From: Lunularia cruciata
Lineage: Eukaryota; Streptophyta; Marchantiopsida; Lunulariales; Lunulariaceae
NCBI GenBank assembly: GCA_948567375.1
Contig: OX419755.1
Coordinates: 7,569,001 to 7,633,000 of the forward strand
DNA length: 64,000 nt
Reading direction: 5' to 3'
The first letter of the stretch is position 1. Every line of letters starts with the position of its first letter. The notes under the pieces were generated by a model. That model saw only the letters and a program-made list of their open reading frames with translations, had not been told where the DNA came from and made no database searches. This document shows, piece after piece, positions 23,340-34,721 of this stretch. The translations under genes were made by a program, and so were the position numbers.

Positions 23340-26300
23340 TGTGGGACCCACATTTTTTGTTTTTTATGAGTTTTAAAGAAGAAGTGTATTGTTGGAGCAT
23401 AAGTGCAGCTTAATGAAGAAGAAAAGAGGAGAATTGTGTGTTTGGCATAGACCCAAAGAAGTCGACCTTGGGTCAGAGCTCGAAGGACTCAGGTTGAACT
23501 TTTGGAAGGATAGACCCAAAGTAAGGGTACTTTGCATTGGGATGCACAACCCAGTCTAAAGAATCTGTACCAAATTTTCCTCGGGCCTAGCCATTGAAGA
23601 AAGTATGGGTAAAGAAAATGGCTTCTTTGGGATCAAGATAAAATTGAGAGTGACGGAAAACAGACACGCAGAATCCGTGAGTGTCAATTGAAGATCAACT
23701 GAAGAATGACCGCACAGCAGAAAATATAAGATTGAGACTTCATAGAGGGAGTTCTGAAATTTCATGATGATATCCTATGCCTATCAATAGTTGTCCTAAG
23801 CAAGTTAGAATCTTGGATTTTGGGGAGGGTTTGATCTTTTAGAGACCAAGAGTGAGAAAATACACAATGCCACAAAAGGGTTGTAAGTTGAGTTTGGTGA
23901 GGAGTCTTGAAATTTAAAGACTAGATGTAGTGGCAAGAACCAAATTCTTTGGCAAACTTCATATCACATTCTGGCATAGAACTTGAATTAAAGCTTTCTA
24001 GGTTTCATGGCAGAAATTACTGCCAGCAATTGCGAAGACTGCTCCAAGATAGAGGGGAAGCAATGAAATCCAGTTTGATGGACTGAGTTGGATTGGAGAT
24101 TAGTCTTGGGTAGAGAAGCATGAGAGGTAGGAGGAGTCGCCTTCAATTGGAAGTGTGATTCTTTGAAAGAAACAACAGAGGTAAGGAATTCTTTCAGTGC
24201 TCCTCGAACTAAGAATGTGTACAAGGTGGATAGTTATATAGTTACAACTATACCCCAATACAAGGGGTAAAGTTGGCACTCTGATGGTAATGTTTAAGTC
24301 ATAGCAAAACCACCTATGTTACAAAGCAGAAGGTTGTGTTCTTTCACCAAATGTTTGCAAGAGAAGTCATGAAGTGTTTTCATCAAAGAGTAGGTCAGAT
24401 GATTAATAATTGGAGAATGGACCTACCACCCCATTACTTCATACCCTTTGAAGCCCATTTCTATTTAGGAATGAACCTACTTAGCTTGGAGGAGAAAGGA
24501 AGGATGGTGTCACACTTTCACCCCAATCTGTGTTGAGTTGCATAAGCAAATAAGCAATACTTCATAAGGTGAGTCTGTGAAGGTGATGAACACTTCATCA
24601 AGACTGGGCAAGAGAAGATAGTGTTTGTGAGTATCTTGAGGCTGAGGAAGCAGGGTAGACCCAAAGAAAGAGTGTTGTCAATTCAGTCACAAAAGACAAG
24701 AAGACTGAACCCAAAGTGAGAGATGGCAGTGGTGAAGAACAAGTCTTTGAAAGAAGAATCAGAAGGGAAAGCCAAGTTGAAGTGTGAAGACTCAGAGGAA
24801 GAAGAAAAGCTCACATTGCAAAGTAAGGAGCAATGAGAGTGAAGGAGTCTAGCAATTGGTGGAAGAAGTTGCTAAAGAAGACAATTGGGAATTCCATGTG
24901 CATATTTCATGCATGGAAGGAGAAGACAGCCAATATGTGGAGTTGGACAAGGTAGACATTCTTGAGGAAAGAGAAGAGGAGCCAACCTTGGTGTTTCTGA
25001 GAGGTGTGAGATCAAAGAGAAGTTTGCAAGTTGCAGCTGTGGACCAAGTAAAGCCAAGGAGGAAGAAGAAAGCTCAAAAGAGATGACGTTGAAGGTGAGA
25101 AGATCAAGACTTTGGGGTAAGGCACTAGCCAAAGAAGCACCAATAAAAGTCAAAGAAAGAGAAAACAATGAAGAATAGTTCAATGGAGTCTTACATCTAT
25201 CAAAGACTGTCTATCCTTTGTTGTTGCAATTGCAAAAGAAGAAAGAGGATCTGAAGAGAGAGCATCTTGAAGTAAAGGATGAGCTAGAAGTAGTGAAGTT
25301 CTTGAACAAAGAAGTCTCAGAGTTGCAGAAGAAGTTAAGCCGAGGAGAGGAGGAAGCCAAAGACTTTGGGTTGATGCTGTTTTTTGGAGGAAGAACTTTG
25401 ATCATTTGCAGATCAGTTTTGTGAAGCACGGTGATGAACTTGAATGACAAGCCAAAGAATTGAAAGATCAGAAGGCAGTGTTCAAGAAGTTGGAGGGTGA
25501 ATTTGTTGATGCATGATTGGAAGAAATACATGTGAAGGCAATGGCAGTTGTGATGGAGCAAGAATTGGAGACCCTGAGAAAGGTTGCAAAGGAGAAGGAT
25601 TGGGCCTGGAATTGTGAGTTGATAGATAGAAATCAAGAGGAGGAGAGGTTGTGAGGACTAATTAGAAGTTTGGAAACTCAACTTGTCCAATATGTGGAGG
25701 AGAAAGAAGCACTAAAAGCCAAATTTGAGGATGAGTTGAAGATGTATCGGAACAAGTTGGAAGCAGAGATGAATTGTGAGAAGATAGTTCCTAGGAGTAT
25801 GTCAGACTCAATCATAGAAATCATCAAGAGAGTGAAGGCAATATTAAGTACTGAAGCTGAAATGAAGACAAAGGAAGCAAGATTGCACGAGTTGAAGTTG
25901 TTAGTGCAAGAAACAAGGAAGCAAAAAGTGAAAGATGTGAATATGAATAAGGTATTGATTTGCTTAAGAGAGAGAGAGTATATAGAAAGATGTTGGAAAT
26001 AGGAGATAATGTTTGTCTTAGGTTAGATTTAGTTAAATCTAACCTAGATGAGCTTTGGTATTAGATGAGCTTTGGAGTCATGTGAAAGTAGGAACCCGAT
26101 TCAAGGTAGCAGAGGTAGGAGTGCAAGTGTCTTTGGGTGAGTTACTCGAGTTCATTGAAGAAGTTAGACTAGAGAAGGAGAAGGTAGGTAGTTAGTCATG
26201 ACTTCAATTGCAGTTCAGACTGAAGACAAAATAAAAATAAAAGAAGTTGAAGGTGAACCTAAAGTAGAGGAAACGATTGAAGGTAATTCAGGTGTAGAAG

Positions 26301-27120
26301 CCAAAGTAGAAGTAGACATTGGATTGGATTAGTAACAATCTGGAGATCCAAAGAGGCAGATATGAAGAAGTGGAATGTCATTTTGGACCTATAGGTTGGT
26401 AACGTAGCAGTTGAAATGGTATGTAGTTAGATAATTGTTGTAGTGTTGTACTTATTTAAAGGATGCATTTGCAACTTTTTTTTTAGTAATATAATTTCAA
26501 AATTGAGTAAAGTGAAATGTTGTAACTCATTGCTTGCTGTTTTCAAGTAATTCCAAGTATCAATCTTATGTATGTGTTTGTGACTGTTTGCAAAAAATTC
26601 AAAGTGCAGGTCTAAGTGTTACATGTTGGATTCTACAGCTTTGGTTTCATTCTATTTGTTTGATACTGAGTGGATAGCAATCAAAGCAATGCCTTGATAG
26701 ATCTATGAGGAATCATAGTGTTGGTAATGTTTTGCATGGGTGAGTGCAACTCTAGATTAATTCAAAGCAATTTTGATTGAGTAAGTTGTGCCTTCAATGG
26801 AGGGGTGGAACACAATTCCAAGGTGAAGTCATTTCATGGTGAAGTAGTCTTCTTTGAGAAAATTGAATCATCACAATCAAGATTAGTTTGGAAAGATTTG
26901 ATGAATTGTGATTATGGGTGTTGTGATTTGTGACAAGATTGCAAATTGAGCCATTGTTACTTTTTTGTGTGTGTTTTCTACTTAAGAGACTAAAGGAGCA
27001 ATCAAGAAGAACAATTGGTGACGTTTTACTTTGTATATGACCATTTTCTACTCATATCTTTGTGGGAACAAACTGTTACTTATTGATTATTGCAAAAGTG
27101 ATACTTTCTAGGTTGTCACA
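23340..27120 (+). mobile_element. LTR-X, 3.78 kb, inserted in an integrase of its own family
   Basis: The unit starts TGTGGGACCC (23340) and ends GTTGTCACA (27120). Integrase sequence before it (ending TTTAGAATT) continues after it (GATGAGTGATGGGGGAGTC), so the borders are those of an insertion. The flanking 5-mers are GAATT and AGATT, consistent with a mutated target duplication. Similar starts and ends occur at the proper places beside gag and pol elsewhere in the window, so this is a solo LTR of family C, very long, with an ORF inside. Confidence 0.75.
24336..26002 (+). pseudogene. LTR-resident ORF: conserved N-terminal motif plus coiled coil
   Basis: Inside LTR-X, the plus strand reads in fragments. 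24336-24536 has NWRMDLPPHYFIPF and LLSLEEKGRMVSHFHPNL. 24590-24780 continues with EGDEHFIKTGQEK and a basic stretch. 24856-25086 is an acidic part. 25218-25424 (LKREHLEVKDELEVVKFLNK) and 25670-26002 (LVQYVEEKEALKAKFEDELK, then NKLEAEMNCEK) are rich in Glu, Lys and Leu with heptad spacing, i.e. coiled coil. Together this suggests a protein of roughly 500-550 aa, now broken by stops. I know no family for it. It is not Gag, protease, RT, RNase H or integrase. Its N-terminal part is repeated in three more LTR-X copies in this window. Confidence 0.55.
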
Positions 27121-27830
27121 AGATTGATGAGTGATGGGGGAGTCCACTTTCTGAATAGCTAAGTTGAGTCTTTCACAAATTAGTTTTAAATTAAGCACAA
27201 GAAGACCACACCTTACAACCCAAAGGCAAATGGCTTGAAAAAAAGGGCCAATGGATTTTTGTGTAAAATCCTCAGCAAGGTAATGATGAATATCACATAT
27301 GATTGAAGTACCAAAGATATTGTACCATTGAGAAGATCACCACGATGTAGACACCTTACTTTCTCACATATGGACTTCAGCCCATTTTGCCTATTGAATT
27401 TGAAATGCCTACCTACAAAGTTATCCAAGAAGAATGCATGACAGAGGAAGATAGTCAGACCATGTGGATACAACAATTGAGGTTCTTATACTAGAGGAGG
27501 GATGATTCCTACAAATGTACAAAATCCACTCAAGCCCAAAGAAAAGAGCACCATGACAAGAAGATCCAACATATGCAGCTAACCATAAGTTACTTGGTTC
27601 TTTTCTACAACAATGACCGTACAATCTTTTCAAGGAAGCTGCATCTCTGATGGATAGGAGCTTATAGTATGGAGAAAATTTATAGTATGGAGAAAATTTA
27701 CAAGAGTATTTCCTTGCAGCTAGCCAATTTAGAAGGAAATTTTTTGCCACTAGAGTGAATGGTTGGAGCATTCATAAATACTACAACTGAGCAAGAGGAC
27801 ATGATGTTTATAGGGACGCTCACATTTGAG
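27121..27830 (+). pseudogene. Element C2 pol, second part (integrase end)
   Basis: It continues the integrase interrupted at 23339: a degenerate SDGGVHF stretch, TPYNPKANG near 27200, then C-terminal sequence near 27590-27790 ending AHI, as in C1 (7550-7590) and C3 (62870-62950). It is followed by a purine tract and an LTR-like start. Stops are present. Confidence 0.8.
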
Positions 27831-28000
27831 GAGGGTATATGACTCCTCAAATTTTCACAAAGTCCACCATTTTTGAGTTTTTTTTAGTTGTTATAGAAAT
27901 ATCAAGTTGAGTAGGAGGGTATGTGATGCCTCAATTTTTCACAAATTCTAGTAGTTCTTGAGTTTTTGCTTAGTTTTTATAGAAATGTCAAGAGTTAGCA
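27828..28000 (+). repeat. Tandem duplication of the purine tract and LTR start of C2
   Basis: GAGGAGGGTATATGACTCCTCAA (split here by its own divergence) at 27828 recurs as GTAGGAGGGTATGTGATGCC at 27911, each followed by a Thr-rich-looking 'ttatagaaat(a/g)tcaag' stretch. The period is about 84-87 bp. The LTR start TGTGATGCC differs from the TGTGGTACC of LTR-X, so C2 belongs to a related subfamily. Confidence 0.6.
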
Positions 28001-29000
28001 GATTTCCATTGATGGGGAGGGGGCTAATGCTTCCTCCAAACCAAAATACACCACGGCCTTGCAAGGTGGCAATGAGTAGACACAACTAGAGCACATTCTA
28101 TAAGGAAGTGGAGAGGATATATGAGTAAGCTAGTGATTACTCATATGGGTTATCACATTCTATAGTGGAAATATGGGAGTGCTATGGGGCAAGGAAAGAA
28201 ATGGTAGAATCCTTGCATAGCTGGCCATTTACTTGGCACAAGGAGGTGATCTAGTTGGGGATCCTGTAGCAAGTTGCACTTCCGTTCAAGGAAAGGAATC
28301 CCTTTAGACATTTACCCTTGGGGATGATTTGAAGGTTTGTCACCCCTATGAAACCTTTGGCCTTCTTGGTATGTAACTTAGAGCTGGTTTATTAATACAT
28401 CAATGAGTGAGGTTCTAGTAACATGAACCAGACATAGGATTAGTGCAAAGATCCATAGTGGAGCACTAATTCCTTAGCAACCCTTTAAAGATTTGCAACT
28501 TTTAATCATGACATTTATACACAACTAAAGAAAAAGTGCACCATAGTTTATTAGCCTATTGTTGCATCAATCTTAGGCTCTTAAATTCATAATACAATCT
28601 TGTGGATGAAAGATTCCACTTCTTGTAGGGCACTTAGTCCACCTTACCAATAGGCATTTTTTTGTCTTAATCTACAAAACTTTTAGATTCTTGAGAAGTT
28701 CTTCAATGATCTCTCGCCAAATCAAGATTATCCCTCAAGACAAGTGACTCTCCTCCTTAATGTTGGATCTTAACCCTAAAAATAGTTTCCTAATGTACCT
28801 AAAACACTACACTAGTTTGCAGCCACCACTACCATAGCAGTCCATGACATAATTGGCCAAATTTCTCTCCTCTCTTAGATGCTAGATGATCCTAACCTGT
28901 CAATTCAATGTGCCGCTAAACTCTTCATTTACTTCTTCTACTACTATACATTCTTGTAGATCTTCTTACCCATAGAACTTTTCTTCTTGCATATCTTCTA
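28001..29000. other. Degenerate repeat DNA, nothing recognised
   Basis: The region lies between the C2 LTR start and an inverted LTR-X piece. It may be the rest of the C2 LTR. There are no domains, RNA genes or clear repeats beyond short similarities. Confidence 0.4.
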
Positions 29001-30141
29001 TGATAACCTAATGAGTATCACTTTGCAGTTATCAATGAGTAATTGTTCATTCCCACAAAAATACAAGTTAGGAATGGTTAAATACAAAGTAAAGGTAACA
29101 AAGCAGTTCTTCTTGGTTGTTTCTTTAGGCCCTTGGGTAGAAACCACACCCAAAAGAGAGTAACAAGCACTTGATCACAATCTTATCACAAAAATGTCAT
29201 AAATATGTCACCCATAAATCATAATTCTTGAAATGTTTCCACATTGGTAATTTTACCATGAAAGGACTTTGCCTCAAAATTTCATTCCATCCCTTCATTG
29301 AAGATATAATTTCCTTAGTCAAAATTGCTCTGCATCAATCTAGTACTATAATCACAAATGCAAAATACTATTAACACTACAGTTTTTCACAAATTTGTCA
29401 AGGCATCGCCTTGATTGCACTTCACTCAAGATCAAACATACAAAATTAAATTAGAGCTGCAAAATCCAACATCTAATACAATCTAAATGCAATTCAAAAT
29501 TTTCCAAACACTCACAAATACACACATAAGATTGATACTCAGAATTAAGCAATGATGAGCACTAAGGATTAGTTCTTTCTTTACTCAACTTCAAGACTTA
29601 TTACTAAATATACAACACTACTAATGATTGCTTTAAATAAGCAAAGCACTCAATAGTTATCTAAACTACCCAGACTACTTCAACTACTTCCCACATATCT
29701 GTGGATCTGAATCAACACTATATCACTTCAAATCTACCTCTTCAAATCTCAATCAGTTACTCCTAATCCAATCTAGCGTCTACTTCTACTTTGGCTTCTA
29801 CACCAAGGTACCTACAAGCTACTCCTGCACTTTGGGTTCATCCACTATATTTATGTCATCTTCTACTTCTTTCACATCCTGAGTCTGAATTGCAATTGGT
29901 TTCATTATGGTACTTTATTAATTTCTCCTTGTCTATCTTAACTACTCTAGATGACTTAGTTAACTCACCCAAAGTCACTTGCACTCCTATTTCAACTACT
30001 TTCCATTGGGCTTCTATCTTCAAACTATTGCAAAGTTCATCTAATTTTGTTCTAACTAAATCTAATCTGAGACGAACATTGTCTCCTACTTCAATGATCT
30101 TTCTATCTGCTTAGTCTCTAAGATCAATAAACATATTTTTC
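29001..30141 (-). mobile_element. LTR-X 3' part, inverted
   Basis: The reverse complement matches LTR-X ends at 1-591 and 26000-27120, ending at 29001 (TTAGGTTATCA). It runs back to about 30141, just before a plus-oriented LTR-X start. It lacks the 5' part and most of the ORF. Confidence 0.7.
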
Positions 30142-31796
30142 TATGGTACCCCCAATTTTTTGCTTTTGATGAGTTTTAAAGAAGAAGTGTATTGTTGAAG
30201 CCAAATTGCAGCCTAATGAAGAAGAAAAGAGAAGAATCATTTGTTTAGAGTAGACCAAAGAAATTGACGTTGTGTCAGAGTTAGAAGGACTCGGGTTGGA
30301 CTAATGGAATGGTAGACCCAAAGTATGGTTACTTCATATTGGGATGCTCAACCTAATCCAAAGAGCACATAATAACTTTTCCTTGGGCCTAGCAAATCAA
30401 GAAAGTACAAGTAAAGAAAATTGTTACGTTGGGAGCAAGATAGCATTGAGAGTGACAAACACACAAAATCTATGAGTGTCAATTGAAGATTAGCAAAAGA
30501 ATGACCATGCAACCAAATACTATAAGATTAAGACTTTGTTGAGGAAGTTTTGAAATGTCACAACAATATCCTATGCCTCTCACTAGTTGTCATGAGGGAG
30601 TTAGAATCTTGGGCTTTAGGGAGGGTTTGATCTTTCAAAGACCAAGGGTTAAAAAACACACAATGACAATAGAGGGTAGCAAGTAGAGTTCTTCACTCTT
30701 GGTGAGAAGTCTAGCAATTTGGAGATTAGATGTAGTGGCAAGGATTGAGGTCTTGAGCAGACTTCGGATAACATTTTTGGCATGGAACTTGAACCTAAGT
30801 TTTCTAGGCTTCATGGCAAATCACTACCAATAATTGTGAAGATGGTCCTAATATAGAAGAGGAGAGAGGAATCTGTCTCAATGGACTGAGTCAGATTGGA
30901 GATTGGCTTGGGGAGAGAATCGGGAGAAGTAGGAGGAGTCACCTTCCATCAAAAGTGTGATCCTTTGGAGTTGATTGCAGAGGTGAGGAATTCTTTCAAT
31001 GCTCCTTGCACTAAGAATGGGTACAAGGTGGATAGTTATAAAGACACAGAAAGAAGGGGTATAGTTGGGGCTCTGATGACCATGGTTAAGCCAAAGCAAA
31101 CCACCTAAATTACAAAGTAGCAAGTTGTATTCTTTCACCAGATGTTTGTAGGAGAAGTGGTGAATTGGGCAAAGTGCTTTCACCAAGGAGTAGGCTAGAT
31201 GATCAAGAGTTGTAGAATGGACATGCCACCCCATTACTTTGTATCCTTCATAGCCCATTTCTATTTGAGATTCAACCTACTTAGCTCATAGGAGAAAGGA
31301 AGGATGGTGTCACACTTTCAACCCAATCTACGTCAAGTTGCAGATGCATACAAACAAAATTACATAAGGCTAGTCCGTGAAGGTGATGAACACTTTTCCA
31401 GGATAGGGCAAGAGAAGGTAGTGTTGGTGAGTATCCTGAGGCTGACAAAGCAAGGTAGACCCAAAGAAGAAGTGTCACCAATTCAGCCACAAAAGACAAG
31501 GAGGCTGAACCTAAAGCAAGAGATGGTGGTCGTGAACCTATCATCGAGTGAATAATTGGAAAGAGAAGTTCAGTCTAAGTATGAAGACATGGGAGGAGAA
31601 GAAGATCTCATGTTGTAGAATACGGAGTCTAGCAATGAGAGTGATGGAGAGCCCAAAGTCCAACAATAGGTGGAAGAAGAGGCTAAAGAAGATGATTGGG
31701 AATTTCATGCATAGATTGCACGCACGGAAGGAAGAGATAGCCAGTACATGGAGTTGGCCATAGTGGACATTTGGAGAAAAGAGAAGAGGAGCCTAT
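30142..31796 (+). mobile_element. LTR-X copy, left part (right part 34722-34934)
   Basis: It starts with a mutated TATGGTACC at 30142, followed by the typical GAGTTTTAAAGAAGAAGTG. The resident ORF is readable at about 31195-31555: MPPHYFV, NLLSS, EKGRMVSHFQPNLRQVADAY, EGDEHFSRIGQEKVV. At 31796 it is interrupted by the family A element and continues without loss at 34727 (reading on to the GTTTGCAAGT region, as at 25020), ending at 34934 where another LTR-X start begins. Confidence 0.8.
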
Positions 31797-32679
31797 TGTA
31801 ATCCAATGCGCATTCAACCATGCACATTGTACCATCCTTCTTCTTCACAAACAAGACAGGGGCCCCATATGGTGATACGCTAGGTTGGATGAACTCTTTC
31901 TGTAGCATCTCCTCAATTTGAGTCTTACACTCCTCCAACTCATGAGGTGATAGGCGATATGGGGCCTTACAAGGAGGTGTCTTTCTCGGGAGTGTCTCTA
32001 TTTTGTGATCTACTCGCCTTTTAGGTGGTAATCCTGAGCATAGATCATTGGGAAAGACATCTTGAAACTCATCCACCACATCCTTCAATCTCTCAAGAAT
32101 TTGTCCAGCAAGTTGTGCACTCTGGACTTCTCTTATTAGACCCATAAAACATCTATCGGTCTTATAGAAAGTTGTCGTCCCTACAACATATAGAGGCAGT
32201 TTCTGCCTGTGTGATTTTTCTTTAACCCCAATGATTGACCATTGGTGGGTTCTCACTACTTTCTTCCTCCAATCCACCATTGGGTTGTACTGCTCCATCC
32301 ATGGCATGCCTAAAATTGCATCATAACGGGCTAACTGTATCACTCGCCACTCAATTGATTCCTGATATTCTCCTACAGAGAGGGTTACCCGTCTAGGTAA
32401 TGATTCAATCCTCTCTGTTTGCCCATTTGGTAACTTTACTTCTTCACTTCCATCTCTCTCTAAATCCATTCCCAATCTTATTGCAACAAAGCGAGACAAG
32501 AAATTCTCTATTGCTCCCGGATCTATTAATACTCTCACTTGATTACCTTCTAGGATTCCATTCACGACAATCAATTGTGAGGTTGCCTTTCGGGATCTTT
32601 GCGCATTATTCTTCTTCCTTCCCTCGCTTCTCTGCTTACTTATTGAGCCAGTAAGGCCGCAAGGTACATTAACTGGCAT
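31797..32679 (-). pseudogene. Family A protease and N-terminal reverse transcriptase (truncated)
   Basis: The frame runs open from 32679. A retropepsin is seen at about residues 35-130: VNGILEGNQVRVLID, with the active site reading DPGA instead of the usual DSG/DTG, and a later ILGMPW. The linker to RT contains FQDVFP and LPPKR. RT begins with EEMLQKEFIQPS and SPYGAPVLFVKKKDGTM; the next block (expected around a CxDY motif) is already degraded, and the element ends about 12 residues later. The ORF as read continues past 31797 only because the host LTR happens to be open. No catalytic YxDD part is present. Protease and RT cannot work as they stand. Confidence 0.85.
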
Positions 32680-33758
32680 TCTTTGTTTTCCAAAGTGGTT
32701 TCCACCTCCTCCTCTTCAATGTGCCTCTCCATGTTGTTCAAAGATTGCCTGTACGAAGGCCGAGGGCCTCTAGGGAAACGAGTGCAACAATTGGTAGATA
32801 TGTGCCCAATACGGCCACAATTGTAACAACAGCGTTGTTCTCCTCGAGTCCCTTCTCCTTGTGGGACTCCATCTCTTTGTTCTTCTACCCGTCCCCGCTC
32901 CCCTTGAAGCGGCCGTGCTCCTTGATCCCGAAATCAAAGGTTGCCCAATTCCATCGGTATTGGTCCCCCCATGTGTGGCATTTCTGCCCAATAATGTTGA
33001 GGTGGAACTACTCCTTCACCTCCACCTAATGCTCCTGCTATTCTCTGTGCACAAGCAATAGCTTCAAATACCGTGCGAGGGTTTTGCACCATGACTTCTT
33101 GGCGAATCCGCTCTTTCAACCCTCGTTTGAAATTGTCGAGAGCCTCTGCTGGACTTATGTCGGTAATTGCAACTTGTAGATCCAGAAATGCCTCCACATA
33201 CTCTTGTACGCTATTCTTCTGTCTCAATCCCCATAGTCGGGTTCGAGCCATCTGCACAGAATCCACCGATTGGAAATTCTTCAACAGTCCTTCTTGCATT
33301 GCTGTCCATGTGACCTCCCTTCTCTCTACCAACATGGATCGTTCCCAAGCATCATACCATGTGAGGGCTTTATCGGTCAAGTACCCACATGCAAACACGC
33401 CTACAGCATGCTTTGTGATCTCTATTGAGAATAATCAAAAATATCGATTCATTTTTGAGATCCAATTTTCCACTACTCCCATCGTACGCTGCCCCTTGTA
33501 AGGCTCGATGTTGCAGGTCTTCTTCATCCGGAGTAGCAATGTGGCTTCATCGTTGATAGGGTTCGTAGGCACGAGTGCCTCTCCAAGTACTTCAGTCACA
33601 AGTATTGGGTTTTGAGACGGCTCTTCTTCTTGCATGGCTTGATTGTTCATGAGGATTTGCACTTGACTTTGTAATGTCTCCATGGTCATCTTAATCTCTC
33701 GAAATTCATTCAACATCCCTTGCATTCCTTGCACCAGCTCTTGCAATTGCGGATCCAT
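32680..33758 (-). pseudogene. Family A gag, two in-frame stops
   Basis: The start Met is at 33758 (MDPQLQELVQGM), about 200 bp after the primer site. The N-terminal part is helical (FREIKMTMETLQSQVQIL). The capsid-like part has ALTWYDAWER and later RTRLWGLRQKNSVQEYVEAF, the hallmark of the retrotransposon Gag domain. One in-frame stop lies at about 33435 and a second at about 32934; both could be single-base changes. The zinc knuckle follows in the same frame. It is the best-preserved retroelement gene in the window, so this element is younger than its neighbours or decays more slowly. Confidence 0.88.
32787..32828 (-). other. CCHC zinc knuckle of family A gag
   Basis: The minus strand reads CYNCGRIGHISTNC, a perfect C-x2-C-x4-H-x4-C. 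It is in the same frame as gag after one stop and precedes the protease by one frameshift near 32650-32680. Confidence 0.9.
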
Positions 33759-33956
33759 GGTTCCTTGATGTGGAATGGGTTTGAGAATGGAAAGCTAGGT
33801 GCGGGAAATTGTCCCCCTGGCGCATCCATCCCATCCGCTCTCTAAAGTCTTTCCTAAGTCTAGCGATTACTCTATGTTCTCCACCTCGAATTACTCAGTT
33901 TCAGTAGTTCATGTTATTCCAAGAGGGGTGATCCACTCTCTTGGACTAGAACACTT

Positions 33957-33968
33957 GCTCTGATACCA
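33957..33968 (-). other. Primer-binding site (initiator tRNA-Met type)
   Basis: The minus strand gives TGGTATCAGAGC, one base after the LTR end. This is the standard plant site complementary to the 3' end of initiator tRNA-Met. Confidence 0.92.
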
Positions 33969-33969
33969 T

Positions 33970-34721
33970 TGTAATACTCAGAGGACAAGAGAAGAGAGAA
34001 AACACAGATTGCACAATCAAACATTCGATGCCCCAAGGGAGCACCTTCTCTTTATTATATAGACAAAGAGGATCTCCTCCAAGGAATCTCCACCATAGGA
34101 TTAGGGACACAGATAGGTGACATGTCAGCAAGCTCCACCCTTGGATTACCTACTTGGATGGGTAACTTGTCTGGTCTAGGTCCTATCTGGTTGGTCAAAC
34201 TAGCTTTGACCGGAGGGAATCTTTTAGGGAATCTTCTTGTAGGAATCTTAGAATCACGTAAGGTACCGTTGGAAAGCTCTCAATGAGACAAAGCATGGGG
34301 AGGGAAGGTCAGCCTTTCATCCATTGGGGGGGGGGGGGGAGGGGGGGGGGGAATTTGCACATTTTCGAGGCCTAATTCATCCGTTTAGGCCTCCGAAATT
34401 GCCTTCAAAGATTTCAGGCATATTTTGGTTCCTACTCTATTAGTAGAAGTCCACTTTTGGTGATACCTCTTTCTGATCTGTTTAGTCCATCATGTGTAAC
34501 ATCCTTCTAGATGTTACCAAACCAATTCTCACCTTTAAATCATATGTCTAGCTATTGGTTCTAAGGTTCTCAAGTCTATTTTGGTTTCTGCCCTATTAGT
34601 AGAAGTACTCTTTTGGTGATACTTTTTTCTGATCTATTTTGACCATCATGTATAACATCATTCTAGATGTTACCAAACCGAATTTCACATCTAGATCATA
34701 TGGCTAACCCTTGCTATTACA
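33970..34721 (-). mobile_element. 5' LTR of the family A element
   Basis: 752 bp, with TGTAATA at 34721 and TATTACA at 33970 as seen on the minus strand. It matches the solo LTR 8523-9269 along its length. It includes the G-rich run at 34326-34351. Confidence 0.92.
34326..34351 (+). repeat. G14-A-G11 tract in family A LTR
   Basis: A near-pure G run, corresponding to the C17 run of the oppositely oriented solo LTR. It could form a G-quadruplex. The third LTR copy near 55280 lacks it. Confidence 0.92.

Larger units (their letters stand above)
31797..34721 (-). mobile_element. Family A element with one LTR and a terminus inside RT, perfect TSD
   Basis: On the minus strand: LTR (34721-33970), primer site, gag, protease and the start of RT, then the element simply ends at 31797. 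The host LTR-X is continuous across it and the 5-mer CCTAT flanks both sides (31792-31796, 34722-34726). The outer ends are TGTAAT at 31797 and ATTACA at 34721. The lower end reads ATTACA on the minus strand, but it lies in RT sequence, not in an LTR. There is no second LTR, no RNase H and no integrase. See findings. Confidence 0.9.

Noticed and set aside
28001-29000. Possible minus-strand RT remnant near 28500-28750
   Set aside because: Short suggestive stretches only; no catalytic block or consistent frame could be found.
31705-31796. Continuation of the family A pol ORF beyond the element end
   Set aside because: The target duplication shows that these bases are host LTR-X, so the extra C-terminal residues are fortuitous.
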